NCBI GenBank assembly: GCA_007922305.1 | Contig: ML677373.1 | Span: 16,295,071-16,359,070 of the forward strand | Length of the DNA: 64,000 bases | Direction: 5' to 3' | Source: Dermatemys mawii | Taxonomy: Eukaryota; Chordata; Testudines; Dermatemydidae | Part shown: positions 24,291 through 36,290 of the stretch, piece by piece | How the letters are laid out: the number at the start of each line of letters is the position of its first letter | How positions within the stretch are numbered: position 1 is the first letter of the stretch | Notes under the pieces: model-generated | What the model was told of the DNA's origin: nothing | The model's database searches: none | What the model saw: the letters and a program-made list of their open reading frames with translations, nothing else | Position numbers and translations under genes: made by a program

Positions 24291-25760
24291 GTCCCAGAAA
24301 TAATAGGAATTAATAATGCTTTGAACTTCACTGGCACCTTTCACCCCTGGACCTCAAGGAGTTTACAGTCCCTAACATAGGGCTTATCGTCACTCAGAGA
24401 TAGTCCCAATTCAGCCGTCAGTGGCCAACAGTTTGATATAGCTGTATTGGTACTGGCACCTAATTGTAGCTACTGGAAGTACTCTGGATTTTCCCTGGGG
24501 TAACAGAGTAGAAGCTGTCTCTGTATGTAAGTTTGTAGTCAGCACACATTTACAATGGCATAAGGGTTGGGGTGTTTTTAATTGCTAGTAGGGTTTAATA
24601 TTCATTAACCTGTTGTTAACAAATGCTTGAATTTCTTATGCCTTGTACCCTCAGAAGGACAGCAACTCTGTTTGGCAACAGAAACAATATGATAGTTAAT
24701 TTGCATTCTGCTCTCCCCTTAAAATATAGGCAGAATGTTTTATAGCAGTATTATTTTTAAATACATTGGGCAAGCTCTGTTGACTTCAGCTATTTGTGTA
24801 TAATTAGTTAGACAAATTTGATTGCCATCAGCTAAGCAAGAGAAGGTGTTTTATTCCTCATATTCAGTGTAGTGTGTTTATTTCTTACTTCCACCACTAA
24901 ACTCCTGCTTGAATAAAAATTAATCTCAGCTGAGCTTTTCCCTTCTGATTTTAGTAACAGTTCAGGGCATTGAAGATTGTCTGTGATCTTACATATGCAA
25001 AGCTTTTATCTGAAATTACCATATCAATATTTTATCATGAGTTGAATTGCATATTCTCTTCCAGTAGTTTTCCAGAGGTGTTTTTCAGAATGTTAGAGTT
25101 ATCACTGAAAGTTATACATTTCTCTAAAAATAAAACAGTGTTTTATGACGCGACATCTTTACCAATCTTTAAGATTCAGAGGACCAAATACAGTCCTTGG
25201 GTAGGTGCATGCAGCTCCCACTAACTACTGAAGAACGTTAGTGCATAATACTAATGTAGTCAAGAGTTTGTTCTAAATGTGGATTTCTTCATTTTGGAAG
25301 TTAGGAGAACAAAGGGCTGCTGCAATGGCTGATGACTAGAGTAATCACATGTACTATTCAGATTATTAGTATGCCACTAGATAAATCAGCTGGTTGAGCA
25401 GTTGCTATTAATATATTTAAATTTGCTGTTTTTGAGTACTTAACTTCAGCAAGATATTCACAGGCCAATATTAGAGTAAGGTGAATTGGAGAATGTTAGA
25501 TGTAACGTTCATAATTTACAAATGGTAATAAAAGACTTAAAAATTTTTCACTGTGTCAGATAGTCTGACAAATGTATCTCCTCCCCCTCCCCTGCACCCT
25601 CCAAAAGTGTTGATTTTTTTCATTGAGTTCATAGGTTTTGTATCTTTCTTTGATACCAATCTTTTTATCAACTGTGCGATAGTTGTCTAACAGGCTGATA
25701 GACGCAAACAAGATTGTTCCCTAACATAGTTGGATCAAATTAATATCTCATCATTAATCT

Positions 25761-25962
25761 TAGAATCATAGAAATGTCAGGATACAAGGGACCTCGAGAA
25801 GTTGTCAAGTCCAGCCCCTGCACAGAGGCAGGACCAACTAAACCGAGAGCATCCCTGACAGGTGTTTGTCCAACCTATTCTTAAAAACTTTCAGTGATGG
25901 GGATTTCACAGCCTCCTTTGGAAGGCTATTCTAGAGCTTAACAACGCTTGTAGTTAGAAATG
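25761..25962 (-). mobile_element. CR1 LINE 3'-end fragment, antisense
   Basis: Read on the + strand it starts 'tagaatcatagaaatgtcag', continues with 'agtccagcccctgcacagag' and 'tgtttgtccaacctattctt', then 'gtgatggggatttcacagcc', and ends near 'cttgtagttagaaatgag'. This is the reverse complement of the well-known 3' end of CR1 non-LTR retrotransposons, with the 3' terminus at the left. Only the last ~200 bp remains, typical 5' truncation. Confidence 0.8.
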
Positions 25963-27483
25963 AGAAAAACGAAATGGGAAGGTATGCAAGATATGTTCAT
26001 GAGCCTGACTATTAGAACTAAGGAAAAAATATGTTGCCTGAAGCACCGTTTCTAGGAACCAAAATATGCAGGGAGAAAAGCAGTCCGAAAAGCCAGCCAT
26101 ATTGTAAGTTAACACAAACTTCTGTTGATTTTATTTGCCTGATTCGATCTCTGTTTTACTAAATCAACAACAAAAGAGAAGATCCAGTTCTTAGAATGGA
26201 ATTTGCTATGTGGAAGATAGATAGGAATAGAATGCCCCCTTAGCATTACGAACATTATTCGTAGTATGAAAACACATAGTTGTTTCTGGGGAGAGCCCAG
26301 GAGAGAGCCTAAAGAATGGAATGGCACACAAACACATTCATTTTTGAAAGCTATTTCTTTCTACCTACATTTTACAGTCAGTTCAGGGATTAGAAATAGG
26401 CAATACAATATGTATGGCTGAGATCATCAAAAAATAAATGGCCAGTTCCCCAGGTATGCTTGACCTCTGCTTGGCATACATAAGGATAAGGTGCATGCCT
26501 CAAGCTATGCCAGCTGGTACAGCCCTTAGAGGTCTGTTCTGCCAGGCCTGAGTCAGCAAAGCACATTTCACTGTGATTGTATGGCTGGCATGTCCCCATA
26601 ACTCATTAGTTATCAAGGTTCAGAACCAAGTTGCATAGAGCCATCAAATGGAATACCCCGCTCTTCTTCCCTTCCTCCCTGCCAGCATGGCATAAAGGGA
26701 GAATGAGCAGGGACTAAGGATCTGATCTGAAGATGTTAATCTCGGTGACAAATGAATTTTGGATGCATAGGTCATGTTGAGAAGGTATAACATCTGATAA
26801 TAGCATGCATGGATATATCACATGCATTGGTGGATTTGATATGAGCTCTATTCAAAACCTCTTTTATGAAAAGACAAGAAAGGAACAGACGTACCATGTA
26901 TCATAGCATATCTTTTCCCCAATTCTGTTGAATTTAATTCTATGTTTCAAATCTCTTCATGATTTTGGAAGATTATTATTTGAAATGTCAACCAGCAGAA
27001 AAGAAAGAGAGGTTAACACAGGCCTAAATCTTACCATTTATCTTTACTTCTGAAAAATATTATTGTGAAAGTAAAGCTGCAGTCAAACAAGATAGAAACA
27101 TGGACGTTTCTTGTTTTCTAGTTGCTTAGAGAATTTATGTTTGCTTTGAGATTGAATAAATGTGCAACTTAGCTTCAGAATTTTAGCCAAACATTATACT
27201 CCTTAAGCATGTTGCTTAATATTAATTCCAATTCAGGTGATTTAATGATACAGCCTTGAGCTTGATTAGCTGTGATGGGAAATGAACTGTAAACAAGCTT
27301 CCATGTTAGTGTGGCTTACAAAGCTTAAATGCTGCTGGAAATAGCTGTATACTTCATTTAGATGTGAGGGTTAGGTTTGTTACTTGTTCTTCCTTGGTAG
27401 TTTTGGTATCAATAAAGTGGATGATGTTTGGGACGTATGAAGAAATGAATCTGTAACCCCAGCAGTGAAGATGACGATCACCT

Positions 27484-27600
27484 TGAGTATGTCTACACTT
27501 CAATTAGACACCCGCGGCTGGTCCATGGCAGCTGACTTGGGCTTGCAGGGCTTGGGTTAAGGGCCTGTTTAATTGTGACGTAGTCTCCCATATCCCAGGT
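27484..27600. repeat. Partial DNA-transposon-like repeat ('gtctacact' terminus)
   Basis: The piece starts 'gagtatgtctacacttcaat' and continues with 'cccgcggctggtccatggca' and 'cttgggcttgcagggcttgg'. I recall this as the end of an abundant turtle repeat. The other end is missing here. Confidence 0.4.
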
Positions 27601-29112
27601 GAGTGCCCAAAGAATGATTCTTTATACAAAGTGGATCATCTCCAACAGAAGAGGGAGGCTTCCCATCCCAGATAGCTAAGCAGAAACACTGGAAGCCTTT
27701 GGAATGAAGGAATGGCAAAGCTAGAGATCTAGTTGGCTTGCTGTCCTTAGTGGGCTCGTGGGAGGGAGGAAGCTGGATACGTTAGGGGAAGGGTTTCTAA
27801 TGCCTGTGCTCTTGGGGCCTGCTTTGATATGGCTGTGTGCAATCCAGCAAGCTCGCAGATGGTTCTGATGAGCCGCTCTTTGAGATACAGTGAGGCTTGA
27901 ACAAAAACAGTTTAAATCCTAGTTCACTAAGATTTCCAGATGCCTTCCAAGTCAAAGCACACACAGAACAGTGTACATGCATGTCTGCATGCCTCCAGTC
28001 TCCAAAGGATTGTTTCTCAGGTCCTTACACTTTGATTTATGTAGGTTATAATAAACTACTGCTCAAACACAGGATCACCTTTGCATACTGACTTTTGCTA
28101 CTTTCTCCAGCATTTTTCACCATCTACGAAGAGTGTGAGTCTGGCTTTAATCCACATAATCTACTGCTATGGCATTTTTTTTCTTAACTTTTCCTTTGTC
28201 CACTGAATTTTCAAAGAGAGAAAAAGAGAAGTGTAGCACAGCACAGGTAAAAGTCAAGTTAAAAGGCTTTTCTGAAACACATCACCCAATGCCACCACAT
28301 CATCAACAATCTTTCACACAGGGTCACATTCAAATTAAAACCCAGTGTGTATAGCCAAGGTTCTGTCTCAGAAAGTAGTACTTCTAATAATTACCTGTTG
28401 AGAAAAGAGCAGGTAGCTTAGTTATTATGTATAACAGTTCCCTCTTCTCAGAAGTTTTCTTTCACTTTAAGTGCTATGGCATTAAGTCCATAACTCCCAT
28501 TGACTTTAGTAGAAGTCACACGTCTGAAAACCCCATGTAGCACTTTGTAAATTGTACTTAGCATGGAAACATCTATACATTTTCTCTGAAGCTCGCCATC
28601 AGTGTCTCAGAAAGGTTTGTGAGGAAATTTTCAAGAACTTACACTCAGGGTTGTAAAGGCCACAAAACGTCTGTTCCAGCTCAGCTTCGTGCCTGGTGGA
28701 GTCATTTACACATGTGCAAAGTAGGCATAAAACACTAGCAGATCAGAGTGGTTGTTTTTATGTGCTCTTTGCATGGGTATAAATGATAACACAAAGTTCA
28801 AGACTGTTAAGAATCAGACCCTAAAATTCAACCAGACTATCAGTTTACTAGCAAATAAGTCTAATAACGATTAAGGTTTTGGCTAATGGGTAATACTTCT
28901 GTGACATAGTTTAAAACCATTAAGCTTCATTGAACGTAAGTATTGTTCTGTTTATTATTATTATAAAAAAACTAACTAACAGGCTTTTGAAAGTAATATT
29001 TCTATGCCTTGGTTGAAGGCTATGGTATTCTAATCATTACCATACCAAAAACTGTAGTTTCATGGTGTCTTCCGAGCTCTGAGAATAATTGTATTTCTTT
29101 ATTTCATTTTAG

Positions 29113-29170
29113 GCTTACCTTATGGATGGGAAGAAGCTTACACAGCAGATGGAATCAAGTACTTTATCAA
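29113..29170 (+). CDS. STXBP4: STXBP4 coding exon, N-terminal half of the WW domain
   Basis: This 58-bp exon has acceptor tttcattttag before 29113 and donor gtgagt from 29171. The first two bases complete a cysteine codon, then LPYGWEEAYTADGIKYFI follows, and the last two bases AA begin an asparagine. It carries the first WW tryptophan (residue 165 of the partial product), the Gly-Trp turn, the D-G loop and the aromatic pair Tyr176-Phe177 of the second strand. WW domains bind proline-rich motifs (family knowledge). The exon is isolated between introns of 19.7 and 20.0 kb, yet its splice sites are strong and it is in frame with both neighbours. Confidence 0.93.
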
Positions 29171-30169
29171 GTGAGTACTGACATCAAAATTATTTAAGCA
29201 GTTTCTATCACATCTGGAGGATGATAGGGAGATATTCAAATAATCAGAGGGGGGTAAAAAAGCTCTAAACTTTCTAGGAGAAACATTAAAATCAGTAGCA
29301 TGACAAGGAAGCATCGTCTCTCTTATGCAGCTTGTTAGTGACATCATTTATAGATTTTTTTTTTAGGAACCAATTTATGAGAGACTGAGCTTTTCAAAGA
29401 ATTCTAAGGGAATTAGGTACCCAAATCCTACTGAAATTCACTGGAAGTCAGCTGACCAGCTCCCAATCTCATCTTGTCTTGGTCACTTCAGAAGTGTTTG
29501 ATCCTTTCAATGTTGCCAATAGGGATGGGAAAACGTAGGCCTGAACATTCAGATGCTAAAGTGAAAAAGTCAGTGTTAAAACTGATTGGAAAAAACTGTG
29601 CTCCAGGCGATTATTTGTTAGTTAAATCTATTCATTATGTTAGTCCATAATGCATTATCACTTCAGTGTGTTCAGTATAATGTAGATATTATAATAGCAA
29701 ACAAACTTATTATGACACCAAAAATAAGATTAAGGAAAAATCTGCATGCCAAATGTCACCTGCAATTGAATGAATTTTCAGACAATCCTCTCAAGACTAG
29801 AGGAGAGATGACATTGAGATGTTACAATAAAACACTGTATAAATTACAATGACAAGCTCTACAAAGCTTTAAAAGTAATCACTCTTGTGGGGGAAGACTA
29901 GAAAATACAAAGCAATAAAATCAGGCCCTTCTTGTCATTTACTGTTGGGTTTTTCTTAATTAAAGGATTTCCTTAATGATTTTTTCTGAAAGATTAAAAG
30001 AAAAAAGTTAGTAGTGCAAGTGCAATATTTTCAACAAATGAAGGAAAGGCGATAATATCTTTACACTTAAGTCTAACACATTCAGTATAATACATATATT
30101 GTTGCGTTGCACAGATAAAGAATCACAAAATATCTTATAGGTTTAGGGTACCCGGATGATTATAAACCA

Positions 30170-30240
30170 TATGAACCTGAGCCCATCGATGTTAATGGAA
30201 AGATTTCCACTGATGTTAAAGTGGGCTTTGGATAAGGACC
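30170..30240. repeat. Short palindromic interspersed repeat, second copy
   Basis: It reads 'atgaacctgagcccatcgat' at the left and 'aaagtgggctttggataagg' at the right. Its last third matches the 'gggctttgga' end of the copy at 12596-12665. Confidence 0.4.
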
Positions 30241-31276
30241 TCTCTATCTTGTTGTTTGTACCCTAGTACATAAAGGTCTGCTTTTTGCTGTGAAAGATCA
30301 TGTTAAGGCTGATTATTTAATACCTGCCTGCCTGCCAGCAGGAGTTGGAGTTTGATTTATGTTTGCAAAGTGCTTTTGAGATTCTTCGATGGAAGACACT
30401 AGCAAGCAAAGTTAGCACTGTTATGAAACATTTCAATTACTGTTCTTATGCTGAGTCTGAATCAGAACCGAGCATCCAAATACCCCTGCACTCTGTAAGA
30501 CTTCAGATCCGGTTTCAGGTGCAAACTTTGCATTCCCAGACCCATCTCTAGTATCTATTTAGTTAATATCAGGTATCCCTTACAACTTTATTTTCATTAT
30601 TCTCTGAAATTCTGTAAAGTCAAACAGCAGGGAATGGCCATGTGTCAGATATGCCCTGTGGAGAGCAACGTGTAATATGCTGCTTGTGTCTATGAATATT
30701 TTATTGTTGACCTACTTGAATTAAGGTCTGATCTTGCTTCTGTAGAAGTTAATAACCAGAGTTTCATTGATTTTAATAGGAGCAACATTGGTCCCCTAAA
30801 GAAAAAACTCAGTTTTGTCCGCTCACTACCTGAGCTAAGTGAGATACTGATGCATATAATTTGGGTTTAAGATAAACCTTAGAGTGAGTGAAGGCTCCTA
30901 GGTATCAGAGCATGATATAGTGCCTCCAGATTCCCTTGCCTAGAAGAGTCGCCAGTAATCAGTTAAGTTGGCTCTCAGTCTCCGGTGTGTTGCTGGAGTG
31001 GCACAAAGCAGCTTTATCATGGACTAGGATCCAGTTCACAATCTTTTATAGTAGAATGGTCTTGAAAAGTGAATGGTTACTTCTGAGGGAATTCAAATGG
31101 GCAGCGAAATGAACATAAAGTTGTTTGATGTCCTGAGATTAGCCAGTCGTATATCTTTCTTTTAAATCATTCCTATCCCTCCACAGCTCAGTTCTGTACC
31201 TGTTCTTTTATAGGACAGGCAAATTGCTCTTAATCCTGACCCAAATGAGAAGATATTGTGTATCTGAAAAGGGCTG

Positions 31277-31420
31277 AGTACTCTGGTCCCGATTCAGCAG
31301 AGCACTTAAGCATGTGGTTAATGTTAAGCCCATGAGTAGGCCCACTGCATAATGGAACTATTCATGTGCCTAAAGTTAAGTACATACTTAAGTGCTCTGC
31401 TGGGTCAGGGCCAGAGTACT
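31277..31420. repeat. Fold-back (palindromic) MITE-like element, ~49-bp arms
   Basis: The left arm from 31278 (gtactctggtcccgattcag...) matches the reverse complement of the right arm ending at 31419 over about 49 bases with a handful of mismatches. Both contain the identical block cagcagagcacttaag. Dispersed sequences at about 18960-19035 and 45365-45425 look like worn relatives. Confidence 0.65.
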
Positions 31421-32033
31421 TAGTACCTGACAGGATCAAGCCCCGCATTCTTACTGAGTTCATCATACTGGGATAGAATCCATATATTTACCATGCAAAA
31501 TCTGCTGTGCAGAGTGGCTCCATCTATGTAACCTTTATTCTTGGTAATTACTGATTCTCCACACCCACTGACAACTACTATGAATATATGTTCCCCAGTC
31601 TGAGTTAGAGTTGCACAATTCAGATGAATGCTTTTGAACCAGTATTGTGAACACACTGGACTCAAATCTTAAACACACTATGAGCCAGCTTTAGTTAGAC
31701 TTAGACTTGTAGTTCCTCATCCATCGCATTTTGTTCATATTTGTAAACTTTTCATTGAAGCTGGATATAAATTTGTTGTTCTACTTCAGCCTGTCGAGGC
31801 TGCTGTTCACTGGTGCAGTTCTAGTATGAACCATGGTATCTAGAAAAGGGAATATGGGGGCAAGTTGTGTTGTATTTTCCTTGCCTTCCTGATCTAATCC
31901 GCTGAGGTCTCTCCTTGTGATCAGAAAGGTCAGTAGAAGCCTTTCCACTTGATTTCTCAGTGAGTGAGAGAAAGATTATGTTTTGGCTAAATTCTCTGAT
32001 CCTACTGAAAAATCCAGGAAAAACAAGTAGTGT

Positions 32034-32034
<1 letters not shown>

Positions 32035-32080
<46 letters not shown>
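32035..32080. repeat. Compound (GT)n(GA)n microsatellite
   Basis: About 25 bases of GT repeats pass directly into about 22 bases of GA repeats. Open frames crossing it on either strand (Cys-Val, Arg-Glu, His-Thr or Leu-Ser runs) are artefacts. Confidence 0.95.
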
Positions 32081-32081
<1 letters not shown>

Positions 32082-34295
32082 TTTGTCAGGAAGTGATGTT
32101 AGCATATTATTTTCTATCTCATTGTAAAACACAGCTGTTGTTAATTTTAAGGGCTCATTCACAGCAACATTATCTTGCCTCTTACCAGTTAGGAGAACTG
32201 TCAGCTAAAGGTATGGTTGATGCCCATTCAGACATTCTTAAGTTAATAGCCGGTGAATCACGAGCTGCTTCTGCTAGCTGCCTAATCTGGCAAATTGTTC
32301 AATTCCTGTGATTGATTAGGCACACATTATTTTGCTTGTGGAGAAGACTTCCACAAAGGCATATAAGGGATGAGGAGGGTGGTGAGTGAGGCCTCTGGGT
32401 GAAACTGATTCTCCCCTGGACCCTTGTGGAAGTTATATGTAAAGTATTTAAGTTTCTATGCCAGCCAGCAAAAGCAGGAACTTTTTTTACTTACTACTAC
32501 GTTGTCTTTAACTTGTCACTGGTGCCTGTAGCTAGATATATTAGAGCTGACACAGTATTCTCACAGTGAGTCAGAACATACCATGGATGCTGCAGCACTC
32601 AAATTCTGCTTGAGCCATTGTGTTTAATATGCTGATTATTTTCAGATTGATGTAGGTTACTGCAGGAGATGTATACCAAGGAAGGTTGTGAAGAAGTAAT
32701 TTAATTTAGAAAATTCAAACAAGTAGTGTTTTCCGATACAAGTTTACAACTCTGCAGCCTCCACAAAGAGAACAGATAAAGACTCATTTTATGGAGACGT
32801 ACGTAGATTGAATTTTATAGGAAGCATTGAAAATAGGGTTTTGCCACTTTGGGCCTATAAAAGAGTTGGTTGTTTTTCTTGGTCGGTCAGGCTGAAGTGC
32901 TTTTTACCTTGCAATAAGCTAGGTTCTGTTCTGCGTACATCTGAGATCCTCACTCCACTTGCTATAGCGTTGTTACCTGCATTTATACCAGTGTGACTGA
33001 AAGCCAAACCGGGGCCTAAAGAAATGACTACAGCTGTAGCAGTTGGCAGAATCAATGGGTTGATTAAATATCTATAATAGCAACAAAATAACGGGTCTCA
33101 CACAGTAGAAGAAATGTCACATTTCACTGTTCATCTAGTTTTTTTTCATTTGGGTTCTGTGACCAGTAGAAAGTCACAAATGCAACTTCTCATTTATTCT
33201 GCTGCCTCAATGAAATGCTGGATCTGCTGAATATGCTTGAGAGGATTCTATTGAGAGCTGCACTTTGAAGCTAATCTTTTGCTGAAGTGGCAATAAAGTG
33301 CAGATCAGCAGAGGATGAACCTCCTGTAGTGGGAGTTCAGCAGAGAAAAAGCCTCAGATGGTCAGCTGCTTTCCATACCATCCTCACCTGTTGAGTCTGC
33401 AAATTTGGGCTGGAAATCTCGCAAGAACAGGCTTTCTCATGAGGTTTGCCACACTTCCAATCCTTATCTAGAAATGCAACCATGGCAGCTGATTCTTAGT
33501 ACAGTCCTTAACCAGGATGCGAAGGCCTTTGGATCTCTGTCATCACAAACCCCTGTGGCATATCCCAGACTCCATTGTCCGCATCAGCCTTTTCAAGATT
33601 AGCATACAGACACCCTCCTTGATATGGGAAGGGAAAGAGGCCAAAGTTCCCCTGCATGACCACTGTCTGAAACCTCTCACTCTCTAGAGCTCCTCCCACC
33701 CTCGGGATTAAAGTGATACAAAGGTTCTTGCTCCAGACGTAAATTGTTTCTTGTGAACAAATTCAAACTTTGCTTACACCATTGGCTCTAAGGACCTTGC
33801 ACAGAGTGCAAGCCTGTCCAAAACTGTCTCTTTGTAGGACAGCCGTATAAGAGAATGGTGAAGCCCTTTGTGTAAAGTCAATCTGAAAGTTAACTTCACA
33901 GCAAGAAGCAAGTGCCACAGAAGTCCCCTACCTCTAACAGTGTGTGGTACAAATTTCCAGAAGAGTTTACATAAGGTTAAAAGGTATCCTTTTCTGGAAG
34001 GAACATACCCTGAGGTGCTTCTAATCAGCTGATCCTGTTCAGTAGGATTTAATCTAATTGTTGTATGTTTAAACAGGGATTATGCTTGGTACTTAGAGCA
34101 CTAGTACTAATTCTATAGCCCTCTTGTACTGTTTGGCTGTGAATTTCAATCCTTCCTTTCTTTTTGGTATTTAGAACAGCCAAAGTCTTGAGGTACTCAG
34201 AGCTATTTTACCACTACCCCTCTCCAGTGGGTACAACCAGGCATTGAAACATTGTAATTCCGCAAATGTTGCCACATGTAAACTCACCTTAAATT

Positions 34296-34528
34296 GAATC
34301 AGAGAGGTAGCTGTGTTAGTCTGGAATTGCAGAAGTGACAAAGTGTCTTGTGGCACCTTAAAGACTAACTAAAGTATTAGAGCATAAGCTTTCGTGGGCT
34401 AATACCCACTTTGTCAGATGCAAGCAGTGGCCACTGCATGCATTCGACGAAGTGGGTATTAGCCCACGAAAGCTTATGCTCTAATACTTTAGTTAGTCTT
34501 TAAGGTGCCACAGCACTCTTTGTCACTT
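34296..34528. mobile_element. Palindromic repeat insertion flanked by 12-bp target duplication
   Basis: TCACCTTAAATT occurs at 34284-34295 and again at 34529-34540, immediately outside the element. The insertion starts with a unique head (gaatcagagaggtagctgtg...). From 34333 to 34528 it is a near-perfect palindrome centred between 34430 and 34431: about 98-bp arms with seven or so mismatches, including a 62-base perfectly matching block (34350-34411 against 34450-34511). The 'agcataagctttcgtgggct' block is a family I recall from turtle genomes, which has both half and full palindromic copies. A 12-bp duplication fits target-primed retroposition better than hAT or Tc1 transposition. Confidence 0.8.
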
Positions 34529-34882
34529 TCACCTTAAATTCGAATTCTGTCATCTTAACGTGATTAAGTTGTGGACTGAAGAGAAACTGCAATTTTACAG
34601 TTTGCTAAAGATTATTTTTTAATTAGTAAGCTGCTTCACATGCAAGGTACTTTGTTGGGCCATCAGGTAATTGAGGCTGTTAATTCTAACTCATGTAAAT
34701 CTAGTGTAATAAACACACACTCCAGGACAGAAGCTGAATATCACATAAGATTGAGGTAGCTTGCTGTGAAATTTCTATAAATATCTTTTTGAAAGGGGCT
34801 GAAACAGTATGAGGTGCATGAGGAATCGGAGTTTAAAGAAGTAAACCAGCTGGCATATGTTACAGGCATGTTGCGTCTTGCG

Positions 34883-35364
34883 CAAGTGTTCCGTTCTGCG
34901 GTTACCGCGTAAAGCGGAAACCGCGTATAGCCAGAACCCATTCACTTTAATGGGAGGCGAAATTGCATCCCCTGCAGGAAGATTTTTTAAAAAAAAATCT
35001 TTTCTTTTTTTGTTTTTGTGGACCGTGTAAAGGAGAAATCACGTATGTTAAATACACCTGAGACACGATATGCCTGTACATATTATAGTAACTCCTCACT
35101 TAACGTTGTAGTTATGTTCCTGAAAAATTTGACTTTAAGCAAAACAATGTTAAGCGAATCCAGTTTCCCCATAAGAATTAATATGAATGCGGGGGTTAAG
35201 TTCCAGAGAAATTTTTTTTCACCAGACAAAAGACACACACACACAGTATAAGTTTTAAACAAACAATTTAATACTGTACATAGCAATGATGATTGTGAAG
35301 CTTGGTTGGGGTGGTGATGTGAGGGTGGGATACTTCCCAGGGAATGCCTTACTGCTAAATGATG
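34883..35364. repeat. Older interspersed repeat, left part (interrupted by CR1)
   Basis: It includes a CpG-dense block around 34889-34931 (tctgcggttaccgcgtaaag, ccgcgtatagcc) and a stretch 'ctcctcacttaacgttgtag', 'ggttaagttccagagaa' that I recall from a medium-copy DNA repeat of turtles. The sequence resumes after 36290, so the CR1 at 35365-36290 inserted into it. The left boundary is approximate and the CpG block could be a separate element. Confidence 0.5.
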
Positions 35365-36290
35365 ATTGGGCAACAAAATGGCAAATGAAATTTAATGTGG
35401 ATAAATGTAAAGTAATGAACATTGGAAAAAATAACCCCAACTATACATACAATATGATGGGGCTAATTTAGCTACAGTTAATCAGGAAAAAGATCTTGGA
35501 GTCATCGTGGATAGTTCTCTGAAGATGTCCATGCAGTGTGCAGCGGCAGTCAAAAAAGCAAACAGGATGTTAGGAATCATTAAAAAAGGGATAGAGAATA
35601 AGACGGAGAGTATCTTATTGCCTTTATACAAATCCATGGTGCGCCCACATCTTGAATACTGTGTACAAATGTGTCTCCTCATCTCAAAAAGGATATACTG
35701 GCATTAGAAAAGGTTCAGAGAAGGGCAACTAAAATGATTAGGGGATTGGAACGGGTCTCATATGAGGAGAGATTAAAGAGGCTAGGACTTTTTAGCTTGG
35801 AAAAGAGGAGACTAAGGGGGGATATGATAGAGGTATATAAAATTATGAGTGGCGTGGAGAGAGTGAATAAAGAAAAGTTAGTTACTTGTTCCCAAAATAG
35901 AAGAACTAGGGGTCACCGAATGAAATTAGTGTGCAGCAGGTTTAAAACAAATAAAAGGAAGTTCTTGTTCACAAAGCACACAGTCAGCCTGTGGAACTCC
36001 TTGCCTGAGGAAGCTGTGAAGGCTAGGACTATAACAGGGTTTAAAAGAGAAGTGGATAAATTCATGGAGGTTAAGTCCATTAATGGCTATTATCCAGGCT
36101 GGGTAAGGAATGGTGTCCCTAACCTGTTTGTCAGGAAGGGGTGATGGATGGCAGCAGAGAGATCACTTGATCTTTACCTGTTAGGTTCACTCACTCCGGG
36201 GCACCTGGCATTGGCCACTGTCGGCAGACAGGATACTGGACTAGATGGACCTTTGATCTGACCCAGTACGGCCTTTCTTATGTTCTTATG
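35365..36290 (+). mobile_element. 5'-truncated CR1 LINE, 3' end of ORF2 plus 3' UTR
   Basis: The insertion retains the last part of the CR1 reverse-transcriptase ORF and the 3' UTR with its TTCTTATG-type tail (36275-36290). The endonuclease and most of the RT domain are absent, as usual for 5'-truncated copies. The surviving protein is spread over three reading frames: a segment ending in a stop at 35471, a second from about 35475 to 35670, and a third from 35671 to 36144. The copy is therefore a dead pseudogene. Recognisable peptides are DKCKVMNIGKNN, LLPLYKSMVRPHLEYCVQ and LEKVQRRATKMIRGLE. Confidence 0.93.
35671..36144 (+). pseudogene. CR1 reverse transcriptase C-terminal remnant
   Basis: This is the longest uninterrupted reading frame in the window (157 codons). 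It encodes the C-terminal tail of a CR1 ORF2 protein, with SPHLKKDILALEKVQRRATK, RLKRLGLFSLEKRRLRGDMI and SLWNSLPEEAVKA. It is not a standalone gene: the upstream RT portion lies in other frames and the catalytic Y-x-D-D region is missing. Confidence 0.9.

Larger units (their letters stand above)
9458..29112 (+). other. STXBP4: STXBP4 intron (about 19.7 kb)
   Basis: This GT-AG phase-1 intron has donor gtgagt and acceptor ttcattttag. It is mostly unannotatable AT-rich sequence with scattered old repeats: a MIR-like SINE near 10950-11090, a hAT element at 18058-18251, a TAGGGTGACCAG MITE at 19931-20055, a solo LTR at 21413-22073, an antisense MIR-like element at 22380-22645, a DNA-repeat copy at 24060-24290 and an antisense CR1 end at 25761-25962. 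I see no nested gene; the open frames in it are short and without recognisable motifs. Confidence 0.8.

Noticed and set aside
31821..32162. Open frames with HTHTHT, LSLSLS or RERERE runs
   Set aside because: They are translations of the compound GT/GA microsatellite at 32035-32080.
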